Positions 1 through 11,650 of a stretch of 64,000 bases of DNA are shown piece by piece (the first letter of the stretch is position 1; the number at the start of each line of letters is the position of its first letter). The DNA is from Antedon mediterranea (taxonomy: Eukaryota > Echinodermata > Crinoidea > Comatulida > Antedonidae). The DNA is taken from the NCBI RefSeq assembly GCF_964355755.1, contig NC_092674.1:13771001-13835000 (forward strand). The letters are read 5' to 3'. A program made the position numbers and the translations under genes. The notes below the pieces were generated by a model. It was not told the origin of the DNA, made no database searches, and worked only from the letters and a program-made list of their open reading frames with translations.

Positions 1-341
1 TAGATGTTATTGTGCACTTTAACGAAGAATTACTTTTTGTTGTGGATAGGAAAGACGACAATCGGCACAAAATAAGTAGAATACTAATGCCTTTTCAGAA
101 TGTTTGAATAAATAAAACATGAATGTTGAAAGATAGTTACAAGAAAGAGATAATAAACAATGATAATTTATTTTTAATTTTATTTGTATATGCTGTACAG
201 CTCACTGCATGTTTATTAAATCATTTTGTAATGAAAATGTATAAACAAGAACGTTATTATATTATTACCAAATAGTATTTAAGTGTTTATCAATTGTAAA
301 CCATTATCTTGATTTTACCAGTTTCTGTTTTATAATTTCAG
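1..341. other. intron or upstream non-coding DNA of the SLC22-like gene
   Basis: AT-rich sequence with no coding exon recognised. It ends in a pyrimidine-rich stretch and an AG acceptor just before the first recognisable transporter exon. The transporter's first exon (TM1 and the large extracellular loop) is expected further upstream, outside the window. Confidence 0.5.
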
Positions 342-444
342 TTTGATCTTGTCTGTGAAAAGGCCGCAAAGCCATCGCTTTCACAGTCAATTTTTGTTGT
401 TGGAACACTAGTTGGTTCACTTGTTTTGGAGCTTTAGCGGACAA
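342..444 (+). pseudogene. SLC22 exon encoding TM2 start, frameshifted
   Basis: Acceptor AG at 340-341 and donor GTAAGA at 445. The exon reads [20 protein letters not shown] followed by [12 protein letters not shown] then appears in place of the expected FGALADK. One missing T in the TTTT run at 424-427 explains the shift exactly, and restoring it gives a phase that fits the next exon. This may be a real mutation or a homopolymer error in the assembly. Confidence 0.75.
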
Positions 445-3400
445 GTAAGAGTATTTTAGCATTTCCTAACTGAACAGACGACCGGCGACGTATTGGTTTG
501 TCTGTTGTTTTAAAATGTAGGGGTATATGTAGTTAGTAGATTTTGAATGGTCTTACTTATATATTATCATTGCGAAATTCATATGTCAAATTTTTTTGCA
601 ACTAAACGCTTATTTAATAGAACATTCCAATTATTTATTGTTTTGTGTTGTTATATCAAATGATAAATCCTTGTTGGTGCTATGAGCTAAATAACGAATG
701 TTGTAACCGTACACATAATTCCATTGAATTGCTCTATAATCAAAATCACAGTTCGCATAATGTCACTCTTCCGTGACTTAAAAACCTCAAATATCTTTGA
801 CATAAACAAATTACAGACATCCCTTTTCATGTATGGACTTAACAATAAAAGAATTTTTTCTAAAGAATAATAAGCTGCACAGCTAGCTAAAATATCCGAA
901 ATGTAAATACGTCCAATATAACTCAGCCGAAACTTTCTAAAATCAATCATTCAACAGGACCCGTACTATGGGACTCCCTTAACAAGTTTAGTTACTTGAC
1001 CATATTTTCATCACATTTAAATACAAATTCAAAAATACCTAATATCACAATAAAACCCATATTTCAACTCAGCTTTTACTCTTTGTCTCTAGTGCATGTA
1101 CCGTCTGTAACCCCTCTTTGTTCCTGTATATTGATCCACATTTTACTAATAATGTTTTTCCTGATGGAACTAATATAAAAGCTCTTTGAGCTTATTTGGT
1201 CTGTTAGACACAATGACAAAACTATTTACAGTATTATGTTTATCATACTTATAAATATTGCTTTGTTCGAATAAAAGGAACTTTTTAAACATTAAACCGG
1301 TTTAAAATTAAAATTGGTAACAATCTGAAACATATATGATACAATGGGACTAGTGCAGACCATTGGTGCTAATAATGGAGCAATACAAAAAAAGTAAAGT
1401 AAAACTCTTGACTAATTGATTTGTTAAAATTATTTTACATAATATGCTATTTTAGCTATAACGCTAATTTAGAAAATGACTCTTTGGTTCATTCAATGTA
1501 TTCACCGCACTAGTCCCGAACTGTATCTTGTTTGATAAATGACACTGTATTTGGGATTATAATTTATTACATGATGCAAATACGCATTTTTGTTATAATT
1601 TTCTTCATAGGTTTGGGAGGAAGCTTGTTTTGTTTTTAGCTGTAGGCTTGCAGTGTGGCTCTGGAATATTAACTTCCTTTGTGAAATCGTTTGCTGCTTA
1701 CACGGCGTTGCAATTCATCACGGTGGCAGCAAACATTGCTGTTTTCATCACTGCTTTTGTTATAGGTAGGGTATTTATATATAGATATGCATAATATTCA
1801 CTCAGTGCAGACCACTTAATTATATTATATATAGTAATTATTTAGATAATTATGGTAGATCGAGTTTATTGTATTTCCAACAAAGATCGACACAAAAACA
1901 GCTTGAAATAGTAGCTTGATGCTAAACATTGCTCTGCCTTACCTTTCTTTAGTCGATGTCTTTCGCGAAAGACAACAACAATAGTTTTACATTACATTCA
2001 TGTGAATAATGGACGAACAAATCACCTTGTTTGGTCTAATCATTAATCAAGTGCTTCACTCGTTCAGTGCCCACCTTAACCAGATGAGACGCATAAACCA
2101 ATACGTCTGAACAGGGGCTGCCATAAGTGTCAGCAGTTATGATTTCAAATGCCTAATGGAACCAAGCTTCATATATACATTATATACAGCACCCGATATT
2201 CCCAGATTATTGTCAAAGCTCTAACCGGACCAAACGTTGCTTGACTTCGGCGACCTGGCGAGAACCAATGTTTCAACGTGGTAAAGCCGTATGCCTACAT
2301 TCATTATGCTTTAACGCTGACGAAAAATATAATTATAAACAATAGTTACTTTATTCCCGGAGCAACCCTTTAAAAGTTTAATGTAAGTATACTAAATGCC
2401 AATTTACACAAACGATCGTTAACGGTAAGCGGTAAGCGGAAAACAAAAATAGCCTATATAGAATCATGCTATTTCGTATGACATTTTACAAAACAAGGAG
2501 CGATTGAGTGGAAACCCGCTCATGATAGATACAAATTCTACCTGGGACGACAAGCACAAGGTTTTACACCTACCACTAACTGCTCGAATCGTCTGTATAA
2601 ATTGCCCTTAAACTGTACTAAAATACACTATAATAATGGTAATCATTGTTTATCGATTACGATTATTATTATTGTTACGATTTACTATCGATTTACAGCT
2701 TGTGGCTAGTGTTCCTGGGCTATTATATTTTCTTTATTATACCGTAAGAGAAAGTTACCAAAACACTGCATAAATACCGTAACACTTTTTGCATATTTTT
2801 TTTTATTGTTTTATTCTCAAATATTCAAGTCCATAACAGGAGTTTTGCCTTTCCTTTGTAATCTATATATAAATTTACGATAATTTTCTACCATCTAGTC
2901 TATATATAAATTTACGTAAGGGCAAAATTCGGTAAATCGCGCGTTATTTCTAGAATGTTTACTCGATGGTATATAAAGTTGGTTCGTACTTTCGGTACTG
3001 ATTTTAACCACCTGATGTAACCCTGTTTACTGTTTAAATGCCACACAGATTCCAGTAATAATAATAATAATAAAATTCTGGTTTTTATTATTTTGAATTA
3101 TTTCACAATTTTTAAGACATATAATACAAGGGTTAGCCATGATTTTGTAATAAATTTCTAGGAATCACTCTGATGTTGGTATGGAAATGAGAAAACCGTA
3201 GCTCCGAAATTTCCTAACTTTTCACTCTTTCAGTTATCTCCTTACTACTGATTTATTCGTATTCTATTGAAATTATATCACTTAAACGTATTATTTGTAA
3301 TGTCGACACCATCAAATCGCCCAAATCTTCGTAAAAATAAAAACAATCCTGGGCCGTCCACCGAGGCTGAAATACCTCGGCAACAACTGGATCTTAGCAC

Positions 3401-6400
3401 AGGGCTTGACCTTCTGAGACAGGATATCGTTACGCTAACTGACAAACTGAGTGGACGGCTGGATACCTTGCTTTGTAAGCAGGATAAGTTGATTGAACGA
3501 GTGGTAGCGATGGAAGTTCGCCAAATAGATATGGAGAAATCGGTTACATATACATCAAAACTGATCAGTGAACTGGAAGAGAAAAACATGGATCTTACCA
3601 CCAAAGTATTACATTTGACTACTGAAATATCTACTAACATGAAACCGACTATCGAGAGACTTGAAACGGAGATTATTAACTTAGAACGCTATTCCCAAAG
3701 TTTTAACCTGCGTTTTGGAGGTTTTCCTGAAAGTAAAGGTGAAAATGTGCATGACATCTTAAAAGAATACATAACAAATAGGCTGGACATACCTGTATAA
3801 TATCGAATTAGCACATCGCACAGGGAAACACCCTAAGTCTGTGAATGATAAGCCCAGATACATCATCGCCAAGTTTGTTTACCGACCTGAGCGCCATCTT
3901 GTTCTAAAAAAGGCAAAATCAACAACAAAGGAAGGTGGGAATGTGTTTGTTCTGGAAGATTTACCAGCTGTTGATATAGCTAAGAAGAGAGCTCTCCGTG
4001 ACGTAATGCATAAGGCGTGGAAGGAAGGAAATAAACTGGTCTTTCGCAAAGGTAGTCTGTTCATGAACGGAAAATTATACAAGTAGTTGGATGCAAGGCT
4101 TTACCGGTACTGTACATTAGCTGTTATTGATGGAGCGACGGCTGTCACACATAGTTACCAATTAGGCAATTATACGTGTACGTCTTACTTAGTATAAGTC
4201 GATTTGCTTTGATACTTATAGTTATACGGTATTTATTGTATTTGTATTTTGTATTAATATTTGTCCTCAGTGAGGAAATTCGGATTAGGCCCTCCACGGA
4301 CCCACGGCAGCCAGCAGTGCAGCGCCTACCAGATTAGGCAATGAGAGTAAAGCATCTTGCCTAAGGATGCAATTAGTATGGTACAGAAGATAACCTCGAA
4401 CCCATGCCTATCACATGCTAGTCCGATATTACCATTACACCATCACTCTCCAGTATATACAGCACCCGCCACGATTTATAGACGGTCTCCCATCCAGAAC
4501 GCAACCGGGCCCAACGTTGCTTAACTTCGGTGATCTTACTCCAATGCAAAATAATGTCAATGGTGATTGCAATCATTGCTCAAGTTATTATGATATAGAT
4601 TTGTTTAATACTATATATAGTTCAGAAACGTCATCTTACTTTTCAATATTAAACCTAAATTGTAGAAGTTTAAATAATAAGTTTGATAAATTTTGTAACT
4701 TTATTCAGTCCTTAAATCATAGTTTTACTCTACTTGCCCTAACTGAAACTTACTTAATTTTGATAGATTTAATATACGTTTATGCAAATGTATTGATTTG
4801 AAATGAATGTAACATTCCAATCTCAGTTCCACAAGTGTCTATTCCCTCAGGCGTCGTAAAGGCAAGTACTGCATACTCATAACAGAAATTCGATCCATTT
4901 TTTTTTTCAATCTGTGCTGCAGAGGTTGGATATAGATTTGTTTTAACGGATAATGAGCTAGCGTTTTCAGTCGCCGTATATTATGTACAAATCTTTATTA
5001 TTGCAGTTAAACCACCCACGTGACATCATCACCCTTCCCTCGCTGGCATGAGTAGCATTGTAAAGCCAGTAGAGGATAGGCCTACGGTGCATCACATGCC
5101 CTAAACGCAGAACAACTTTTGTGGCTAGGGTTAGGAACCAACTTAAGTATGAATTGGCTCTAAGAAACAATTGAAAACCATTAGGCCTACTAATTAAGTT
5201 GAGTTAGATAATTTAATATTTATTGACGATTAAATCAAATTTATGATTTGCCCCGAATAGAGAGGTGGTTTTCACAAATTGTTTAACATTATATAAACAT
5301 ACGTCGTAGTGTATCGTTACATGTACTGTACTATTTCAATCGACTAGGACGGTGAAAGTTTCAATTACATCGCAATGTTTTACTGTGTTTAGTGGTATAT
5401 TATTTGTAAAACATGAAAACAATTAATAATTCGTTACTAAATGGATAAAGAATATATTTAAAAATTGTTCCTCTTTGCACTCATCCTTTTCCCCATCCCT
5501 CAACCATAATGTTACATACAAAACACAAATTAAGTTTGTTTAAATTTGACTTAAACAATTGGTCTCATTTTGCAACAAGTTTCTCTTTCGGAAGTAATTT
5601 CCAGGGTGCTAATTTTAGTTGAGTACATAAATCACAGTGTCTTATCGTCTTCTCGGATTGTCCTGCATTATTGTACATTTGAAATCGTCAGTTTTTTAAC
5701 GCTGAAATTATTATGTATTCGAGAACCATCTGTGGGCACGACTTAGATGGTACGCGAGCGAAGCGAGCGTACCATCTAGTTATTATAAATAATACAACAA
5801 AAAGAGTGAAAGTAAATTGAAGTGATTAACATTTTTTTTTTCATTCATTTATTTGGCACTTTGACCAGTGTAATGGTAAAACATGTATGAACATGTTAAA
5901 AGCTATCAAATACGCTAAATTAACAAATACATTATTGTTTTGTTAAACTAAAATAGGGCCTATGTTTTAACATTATAGGCCTAATAGAAAATTATTTTAG
6001 TTTTTTACAAAACAATAATTAATGCATTCGCTCAAATTCTTGACCGAAATTACTCTCTTTAAATACGAATAATCTCTCTTTTTCAAGATTTTTCCCAGAA
6101 TCAGCACGGTGGTTGATTTCTCAAAAAAGATATGATGAAGCAAAGAAGATAACTGAGAAGGCAGCAACTGTAAACAACGTTAACTTGCCAACAGATTTTC
6201 ACTTTTCTGAACACACTGTACGTATAATAGTTATTACATATAATCAGGTATATGAAACGTTATCGAATATTTCTTAATTTTAAAAAAATGATTGTTTATA
6301 TTTTTGAAAATTTCCAGTAATAATAATATTCATTCATATACAAGACACAAAATGTTTTTTATTGGTTTTTCCTGATGGTAAAACAATTACAATATATACA

Positions 6401-9400
6401 AAGATTTCAACAACGAACGGATTTAAAGAGGCATAGAGACATTACAAACCACCAGAGTTGAATACTGCAATTAATTTATAAACGGTGAAGATGTATATGT
6501 ATCTTATCCCGTATCTTTTTAAAAGTCAACATGGGCACATTTATCTTATTTCTTGGTTCTGGTATTCCTTGATAGACAATTGATAAACATTTGAAGATAA
6601 AAATGTATACACACGAAATAAGGGTATTTCATTAAGTTATCAACAGGAAAAGAAATGTATGTTTCCTTAAATGAAAACGCACCTTTCTATTTTGAGGTAA
6701 GCTTCTTTTTCTTCTAGCTATTCACTTGCTGAACTTTTATATTTTCAGGGTAAACCATCTTCACTCATGTCGTTTCTTGATTTATTTAGACCATGGCCAG
6801 TTTGTAAGTTTGATGTTTTTGTGCCTGTTGGACACTAGTTACTTTTTGACGACCTAACTTCTGAAAAACTAAATAGTTATTTTAAGAACAGACATTGGAA
6901 AATTACTTCCTTTGTCAAACTCGAAATTGGCAAACTAAAGCTGTCTAATACCTTAGCATCTACCATTGTTTGGAGAAGTTTGTTTGCGTGCTGTTACTGG
7001 AGTCTGTCATTTTGCAGGCCTTCTTCAAACTTCTTCAATTTCATTTCAATTCATTTCATTTATTTTGTCTCATAATACGATGGTAACGATCAATACCGTG
7101 ACTATTTTTAATAATAATAATAATTGTTTAAATATTTAAATATTGTTTTTTTAAGGATTGCTGTTAATATCTCTTACTTTGGCCTCTCTCTGAGTACTTC
7201 TGATTTTGGCGTTAATCATTACATATCTTTTCTTGTATCTGGTGCTACCGAGATACCAGCCTATGCATTGATTATTGTAGCTCTGGACTATTTAGGACGC
7301 AAACGATCTTTATCAACAACATTGTTACTCGGTGGCGTTGCTTGTTTACTGACTATTTTTATTCGTAAGTAAACAACAACACCAATAATGATAATAGGCC
7401 TAATAAAAGAATTTATAATGCCCACAGCTGCAGTACATACATGTATAAAACCATTTATTTTAAAGAATGAATAAAACAAGTTAAAATTCCATAAAGGTCT
7501 CCGACAATTAGTGATACTAAGGTAATTAAACTGTTTGTTTAAAGGATTTGGTATTTGCTTCCATAGTCAAATACAGAATTAGCTTTCGAAAGTATTACCT
7601 TTCGAATTCCAACGTAAAAACTTACACGGATACCTTTCAGTAGTTTTAATAGACTACATTATTATAAGAATGAGGACAGTAACATTTTAACACATTAAGT
7701 CATAATAAAAGTCTATGTAATTTAAACAAGTCACCAATAGATAATAAGTCTAGCACTTTCAATCTATACAAATAAGATGTGTCCCAGGAGCCTTTCTAAA
7801 CATCATAATCCTTGTTGCTTTCTTTTGTATACGTTCTATTCTATTAATTAACTTCTCAAATGGTGACCACATTGAAGATCTTGTTGTACGCGGTAAACTT
7901 TTCCATAACATTCTCCAGCTGTCCAAAGTCTGATGGGACTCTAAGCAGTATAGTATCATCTGATGATCTAAGTGAGCCAGCTGGTTAATACGATACAAGA
8001 TTCTACTCAAAATAATAATAATTTTGAGCAATATTCTGTAGTGCTTTAAATGTGGTTATGAGTAATTCATACTTAGTCCTGCGATGAACTGGTAGCCAAT
8101 GAAGAAGATCTATGAATTAAAAGTTCGTCTTATTATTGGTGATTCGTACTAGAATCACCTATTGATTTTCTAAGAATAACTATAGTAAGACATTATTACT
8201 GTGTTTTGTTTATACCAATAATTGACTTTGTAATATATTTTTTATTTTGTTGAAAAGCAATAGGAATAGGACGACTGACAGTAGCGATGGTAGGAAAGTT
8301 TGGAGTAACCGCTGCATTCGGTATTATATTTTTCTATACTGCAGAGCTCTATCCAACTAATATACGGTTAGAAATATTTTCTTCTGTTTAGTGTTTATAT
8401 CTAGTCTAGTTCAATTGAAAACAAGTTAAATACTGTGTTAAACGACCAACTGTTCTAATAATTGTAATTGTATATTCGACGTCATGAGGTGTAGACTTAA
8501 AGCACATAATCTTTTTACTCCTCTATTCAACTCATACAGAAGAAAACAATGATTCTCGCCATCATTTTTGGAAGCGACTCTATAGTTCACTATGTCGGTC
8601 GGTTGGTCGGTCTGTCTGTCGGTATGTCTGTCTATCTGTCTTTCGGTCTGTCGGTCCGGTATCACTATGCGTTTTATCGCTTTCTGACCTTATCTTGATA
8701 TCAGTTTAATCTAGCTAGGTCAATTTTTCACAGTATATTCCTTATGGCCAGGAATCAATGTGGTTATGTTTTCACGGTGCGCAATAAAAAATTACGCGGT
8801 CTACGCACGATTTAACGAAATCACGTTTGTAATCATATCTTCACAACCATGAATCACAATTAAATAAAATTTGGTACTCATAAATTTCAGGGAATAAATC
8901 ATCATATGGCAATTCAATTACGTGCGTAGCGCATGTAACGCATGCGTACGCGCGCCTAAAATTTTCAAAATTTATTTTCGATGAAATAAGAGTACGTTTC
9001 AGGCAATTTTAAGCGTTTACACAATTGCCATGAGTGCGCATATTTTTGCGCGCGCACTGCGCGTTAAATGTTATTGCCCGATTTCTGTTTTCTTTACTTA
9101 CTTTTCAACTCGAAATTACGTTATACGAGCACGTCAAAAGTGACAGGCTACGCACGTGTAAATTAAAAAAATATAAATGTTTTTAAACATTTCAACATTT
9201 TTAAACATGTTCAGTAATTTCGGTCAGTATAGTTCACTATGTCGGTTGGTCGGTCTGTCTGTCTGTCGGTCTGTCGGTCTTTCTGTCGGTCTGTCTGTCA
9301 GTCTGTCTGTCGGTCCGGTATCATTATGCATTGTAGCACGCGACTTAATGGCTGTTGGCCTTGTTATTTTGGCATTGTTATAATCTAGTTCTTTTTTATT

Positions 9401-10217
9401 GTAATGTTTATATGTTCTTCTTTCCATAATGATGATGATGTAATGATATGATATGAATGTATCTTTGTCAAACTAAGAGACTGCTTTATTCATTGGCAAC
9501 AGGTCAGTTGCTGTTGGTATTTGTTCAACATCTGGTTGGATTGGAGCCATCCTATCACCATATATCCTCCACCTGTCAAAGTATTGGGCACCACTTGCAA
9601 TGTTAACATTCAGTGTATTAGCCATTTCATCAGGAGTACTTGTTTTACTTTTACCCGAAACTGCCAATAGAAAGTTACCAGATACAATGGATGAAGTCAC
9701 ACAACTTAGAATGTAAGGGTTTGTTTGCAATGTTTCAAAATTTGCATTCAGAATGTACAAATATAGCGCAGTCATTAAAACATAATGGGTTCAGTAAGAT
9801 GTCTAATCTATCAGGGCACGAATTATGATTATTATGTGTAATTTTTTGTTTTGTGTAATTATAAAGTTAATATTTGCATAAATTAACTAAACAGCGCTAG
9901 TAACAGCATGTTGCTTTGGTAGGTCTCTGTGTGTGTGGTTTATCTTCTTTCTAAGTTTACAGCTTCGTTTCGATCAGGGAAGACGTGTAGACGTATGCCT
10001 ATGTTACTGGACTACGATCACTATTGAATATCATGGTCTGAACAAACATGTTAAAACGTAAAATAGCTATGTTATGTTAAACTAACCAGCCGTACCTTGG
10101 GTGTATTTGTATAATTTCTTTCACTTCATTTTCTACACTTTTTAATGTCCATTAATATTAATTAATATTAACGTTTTATAATTTATTTTCAGATCTGTGA
10201 CAAATTATCGTCAGTAG
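342..10217 (+). CDS. SLC22-like organic cation/carnitine-type transporter, 3' part, multi-exon, possibly degraded
   Basis: Major facilitator transporter of organic ions at the plasma membrane. Recognised exons are 342-444, 1611-1765, 6099-6217, 6749-6803, about 7120/7156-7364, 8258-8366, 9503-9712 and 10193-10217. Family signatures in order: FDLVCEK and the post-TM2 ALADKFGRK signature across the first two exons; ESARWL with a following EAKKI segment (usual family form ESPRWL); [18 protein letters not shown] and [28 protein letters not shown] followed by [17 protein letters not shown] and LPET; stop TAG at 10215-10217. Most phases join cleanly (8366 to 9503, 9712 to 10193, 7364 to 8258). Oddities: the 342-444 exon needs one extra T near 424-427 to stay in frame; about 90 residues expected between 1765 and 6099 were not found; the junction 6803 to about 7156 does not match in phase. 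The 5' end lies outside the window. Identification as SLC22 is secure; functionality is not. Confidence 0.85.
1611..1765 (+). CDS. SLC22 exon, MFS signature and TM3-TM4
   Basis: The exon completes the (D)KFGRK signature and continues through hydrophobic segments ([16 protein letters not shown], then [18 protein letters not shown]). The donor is GTAGGG at 1766. Its 155-bp length is the size I recall for the matching vertebrate SLC22 exon. No downstream partner exon encoding TM5-TM6 was recognised before 6099. Confidence 0.85.
2040..2296 (-). mobile_element. 5S rRNA-derived SINE-like element, copy 1
   Basis: Read on the minus strand, 2296 down to 2186 aligns over about 110 nt with eukaryotic 5S rRNA. 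It keeps the internal-promoter region (plus-strand complement CTTGACTTCGG at about 2240-2250) and the terminal GGGTGCTGT block. The sequence continues on the minus strand into a non-5S body at about 2185-2040, the arrangement of SINE3-class elements. It lacks intact 5S stems, so a functional 5S gene is unlikely. Element limits are approximate. Confidence 0.7.
2895..3036 (+). repeat. dispersed repeat, copy 1 of a pair
   Basis: About 140 bp match, in reverse orientation and with few differences, the segment 49826-49965. Shared landmarks include TAAGGGCAAAATTCGGTAAA and ACTCGATGGTATATAAAGTT. A shorter internal direct repeat (TCTATATATAAATTTACG) occurs at about 2861 and 2898. No coding potential was seen, so it is probably a non-autonomous transposable element fragment. 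Confidence 0.75.
3058..3075 (+). repeat. (TAA)n microsatellite
   Basis: Short run of TAA trinucleotides directly after the dispersed repeat. It could be the tail of a retroposed element. Confidence 0.6.
3267..4086 (+). pseudogene. non-LTR retrotransposon ORF1 remnant (coiled coil plus RNA-binding type), frameshifted
   Basis: ATG at 3300. The first 166 residues show a polar N-terminus, a heptad-rich coiled-coil-like middle (about residues 30-130) and the block [19 protein letters not shown] +1 shift near 3790-3800 moves the frame to one reading [14 protein letters not shown] and then [18 protein letters not shown] and the terminal block ending NGKLYK, with TAG at 4084-4086. The whole resembles the LINE ORF1 proteins common in marine invertebrates, which I recall by motif and not from a search. 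It lies in the long intron of the SLC22-like gene and is non-functional as read. Confidence 0.8.
4265..4536 (-). mobile_element. 5S/tRNA chimeric SINE-like element, copy 2
   Basis: On the minus strand, 4536-4460 resembles the 3' two-thirds of 5S rRNA (plus-strand complements GACGGTCTCCCATCC and TTAACTTCGGTGAT). Directly after it is a tRNA-like head: box A on the minus strand TGGTGTAATGG (4432-4442) and box B GGGTTCGAGG (about 4394-4403). The body at 4384-4265 includes CCTTAGGCAAGATGCTTTAC, a core block also seen in other SINE families. 5S plus tRNA chimaeras are known for AmnSINE-type elements. The element sits between the ORF1 and ORF2 remnants of the LINE. Confidence 0.65.
4537..4801 (+). 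pseudogene. LINE ORF2 endonuclease N-terminal remnant
   Basis: The frame reads [17 protein letters not shown], then a helix and LLALTETYL. This is the first strand and the catalytic-Glu region of the exonuclease-endonuclease-phosphatase nuclease of non-LTR elements. It resembles the matching part of the fuller LINE at 38.9 kb (LNCRSIVNKFDQF). After the ALTET block the frame degenerates, and no reverse transcriptase follows. Confidence 0.75.
5745..5785 (+). repeat. short hairpin with GAGCGAAGCGAG core
   Basis: Twelve-base perfect arms (TAGATGGTACGC / GCGTACCATCTA) flank an 11-base loop GAGCGAAGCGA. The same loop core recurs at about 46080. It is a likely footprint or tip of an inverted-repeat element. 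Confidence 0.7.
7765..7905 (-). pseudogene. LINE reverse-transcriptase C-terminal fragment
   Basis: The minus-strand frame reads [20 protein letters not shown] and then ATRIM. This is the typical segment after the RT domain of CR1/L2-like elements (usual form vWsP..k.i..iE.iQkkatR). It is short, without intact neighbours, and lies inside an intron of the transporter. Confidence 0.6.
8575..8685 (+). repeat. GTCGGTCTGTCT microsatellite block, copy 1
   Basis: Imperfect tetranucleotide tract of GTCG/GTCT units. It begins after TATAGTTCACTATGTCGGT and ends with GTCCGGTATCACTATGC. The same opening and closing strings bound the tract at 9232-9335. Confidence 0.8.
9228..9340 (+). repeat. GTCGGTCTGTCT microsatellite block, copy 2
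   Basis: Tetranucleotide tract with the same unique flanks as copy 1 (TATAGTTCACTATGTCGGT, GTCCGGTATCATTATGC). This indicates an amplified mobile repeat that carries the microsatellite, not two independent slippage events. Confidence 0.8.
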
Positions 10218-10960
10218 AATTAGGAGAAACAGAAGCTTTGACACAAACAACATTGATATCATGAGATAGGTTACACCGACGTACCATGATTGAATTCCGT
10301 AAAAACGTGAAAAAACAGCAGTTCCCAAAAAAAAAAAATCCAGTCTCCTGTGGCTTGCTCATAAAAGCAATTGGGGTGATAAGGTTTATTAAATATTCAA
10401 CGCTTTTACACTGTGTTTTAATCAACATTATGATGTTAATTTGTATCAGTACATCTAGGTATTTTATAGAATATATCCCAAAAAAATAATGAAAATCCAT
10501 ATAATAGGTTTAATTTAAGCGCATTTTGTAAGTATTTCACATGATTTAAATTTAGACTTGTTTTTAGCGTTATTTAATTTTCTAAAAAGGAGAATTGATG
10601 CATATTCTAATGAATAACATGAGAATAGGCAGCAATTCGCCTTTATAGAAAATTAAATTTCAAATTTATAAAATGTACGCATATTTAGAGTATTGGAAAA
10701 TATAATCAAATTAGCCAATTATTGCATTGTTAATGATTTAATAATACACTGTATAATGGTTATTGATGTACATACCGTATATTTTATTTTAATGTATGGA
10801 TGATGTTGCATGAGACACTTTGTATTAATAAAAAAAAGCCATAACATCAAAATATGAAAAGAAAAAAAAACAAAACATCAATTTTTTTAATGATATGTAA
10901 CAGTGATATACTAATTCTAATTAATTTATGATGTACTGAAATTGAAATAAAGTTTAGAGA
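10218..10960 (+). other. 3' UTR region of the SLC22-like gene
   Basis: AT-rich sequence after the TAG stop. Candidate poly(A) signal AATAAA lies at 10946-10951. No other gene was recognised here. Confidence 0.45.
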
Positions 10961-11489
10961 GTGAATCTCACAAAAAGACAAACAACTACAGCCAGCAATT
11001 TGTTTTCTTTCAAAATACAATACAATATATATATATATATATTAAATAGCCTATATAAATGCGTGAACGTGATTGGTTGAGTACGATGATATTGACTGAG
11101 TAATTTTCGAGTAATTATCGTGTCCCTGTCATTAAACATATAAAATATCCAGCAAATTCTCCTGTACGATGATATTGACTTTGTAATTTTCGTGTGGCAA
11201 CACTCGCGTTTAGCGATAAATAAGTTAATAAAAGTAATAAAACTCATCTAATGGGACTTGAACTCGCGATGAATTGCTTGAAGACATTAATCAACTAAAC
11301 TATTTAAACTATTCATACATAGCGCCCTCATTTGTTATTAGTCCTCCCTAGATGTGACCTGATAGTAATATTATTGTTATTATGTAGGCTTATTGATGGA
11401 AATCCTACTGTTAATTTAAACGACCTAGGCCTAAGTGAAGATTTTATTGCCAAGGAATCATTAATTAGTAATTATCTGTATATTATTCT

Positions 11490-11650
11490 TCAGTGGTCTA
11501 TTGTTTAGGACATCTGCATATCAGGCAGAAGGTTCCGGGTTCGAATCTCGGTTTGGGCGATCACAGATTTCCTCATCTTTAAATTAATTAATTAAATTTC
11601 AGTATATCACCGGGCGGTATAGAATTTATTCTGTGCCTGTGATGTTTATA
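11490..11650 (+). mobile_element. tRNA-derived SINE, diverged copy
   Basis: Box A-like TGGTCTATTGTTTAGGA and box B GGTTCGAATCTC head a body that shares ATTTCCTCATCTTTAAATTA and TTCAGTATATCACCGGGCGG with the tandem copies at 21.7-22.5 kb. Its acceptor-stem region no longer pairs, so this copy is a SINE and not a tRNA gene. Confidence 0.75.

Noticed and set aside
687-1178. Small ORFs on both strands in the transporter intron
   Set aside because: Short, without motifs, in AT-rich intronic DNA.
2186-2296. Functional 5S rRNA gene
   Set aside because: Terminal stems are not preserved, and the sequence runs on into a SINE-like body.
8438-9427. ORFs rich in DRQTDRPT / GLSVGLSV
   Set aside because: They are translations of the GTCG/GTCT microsatellites.
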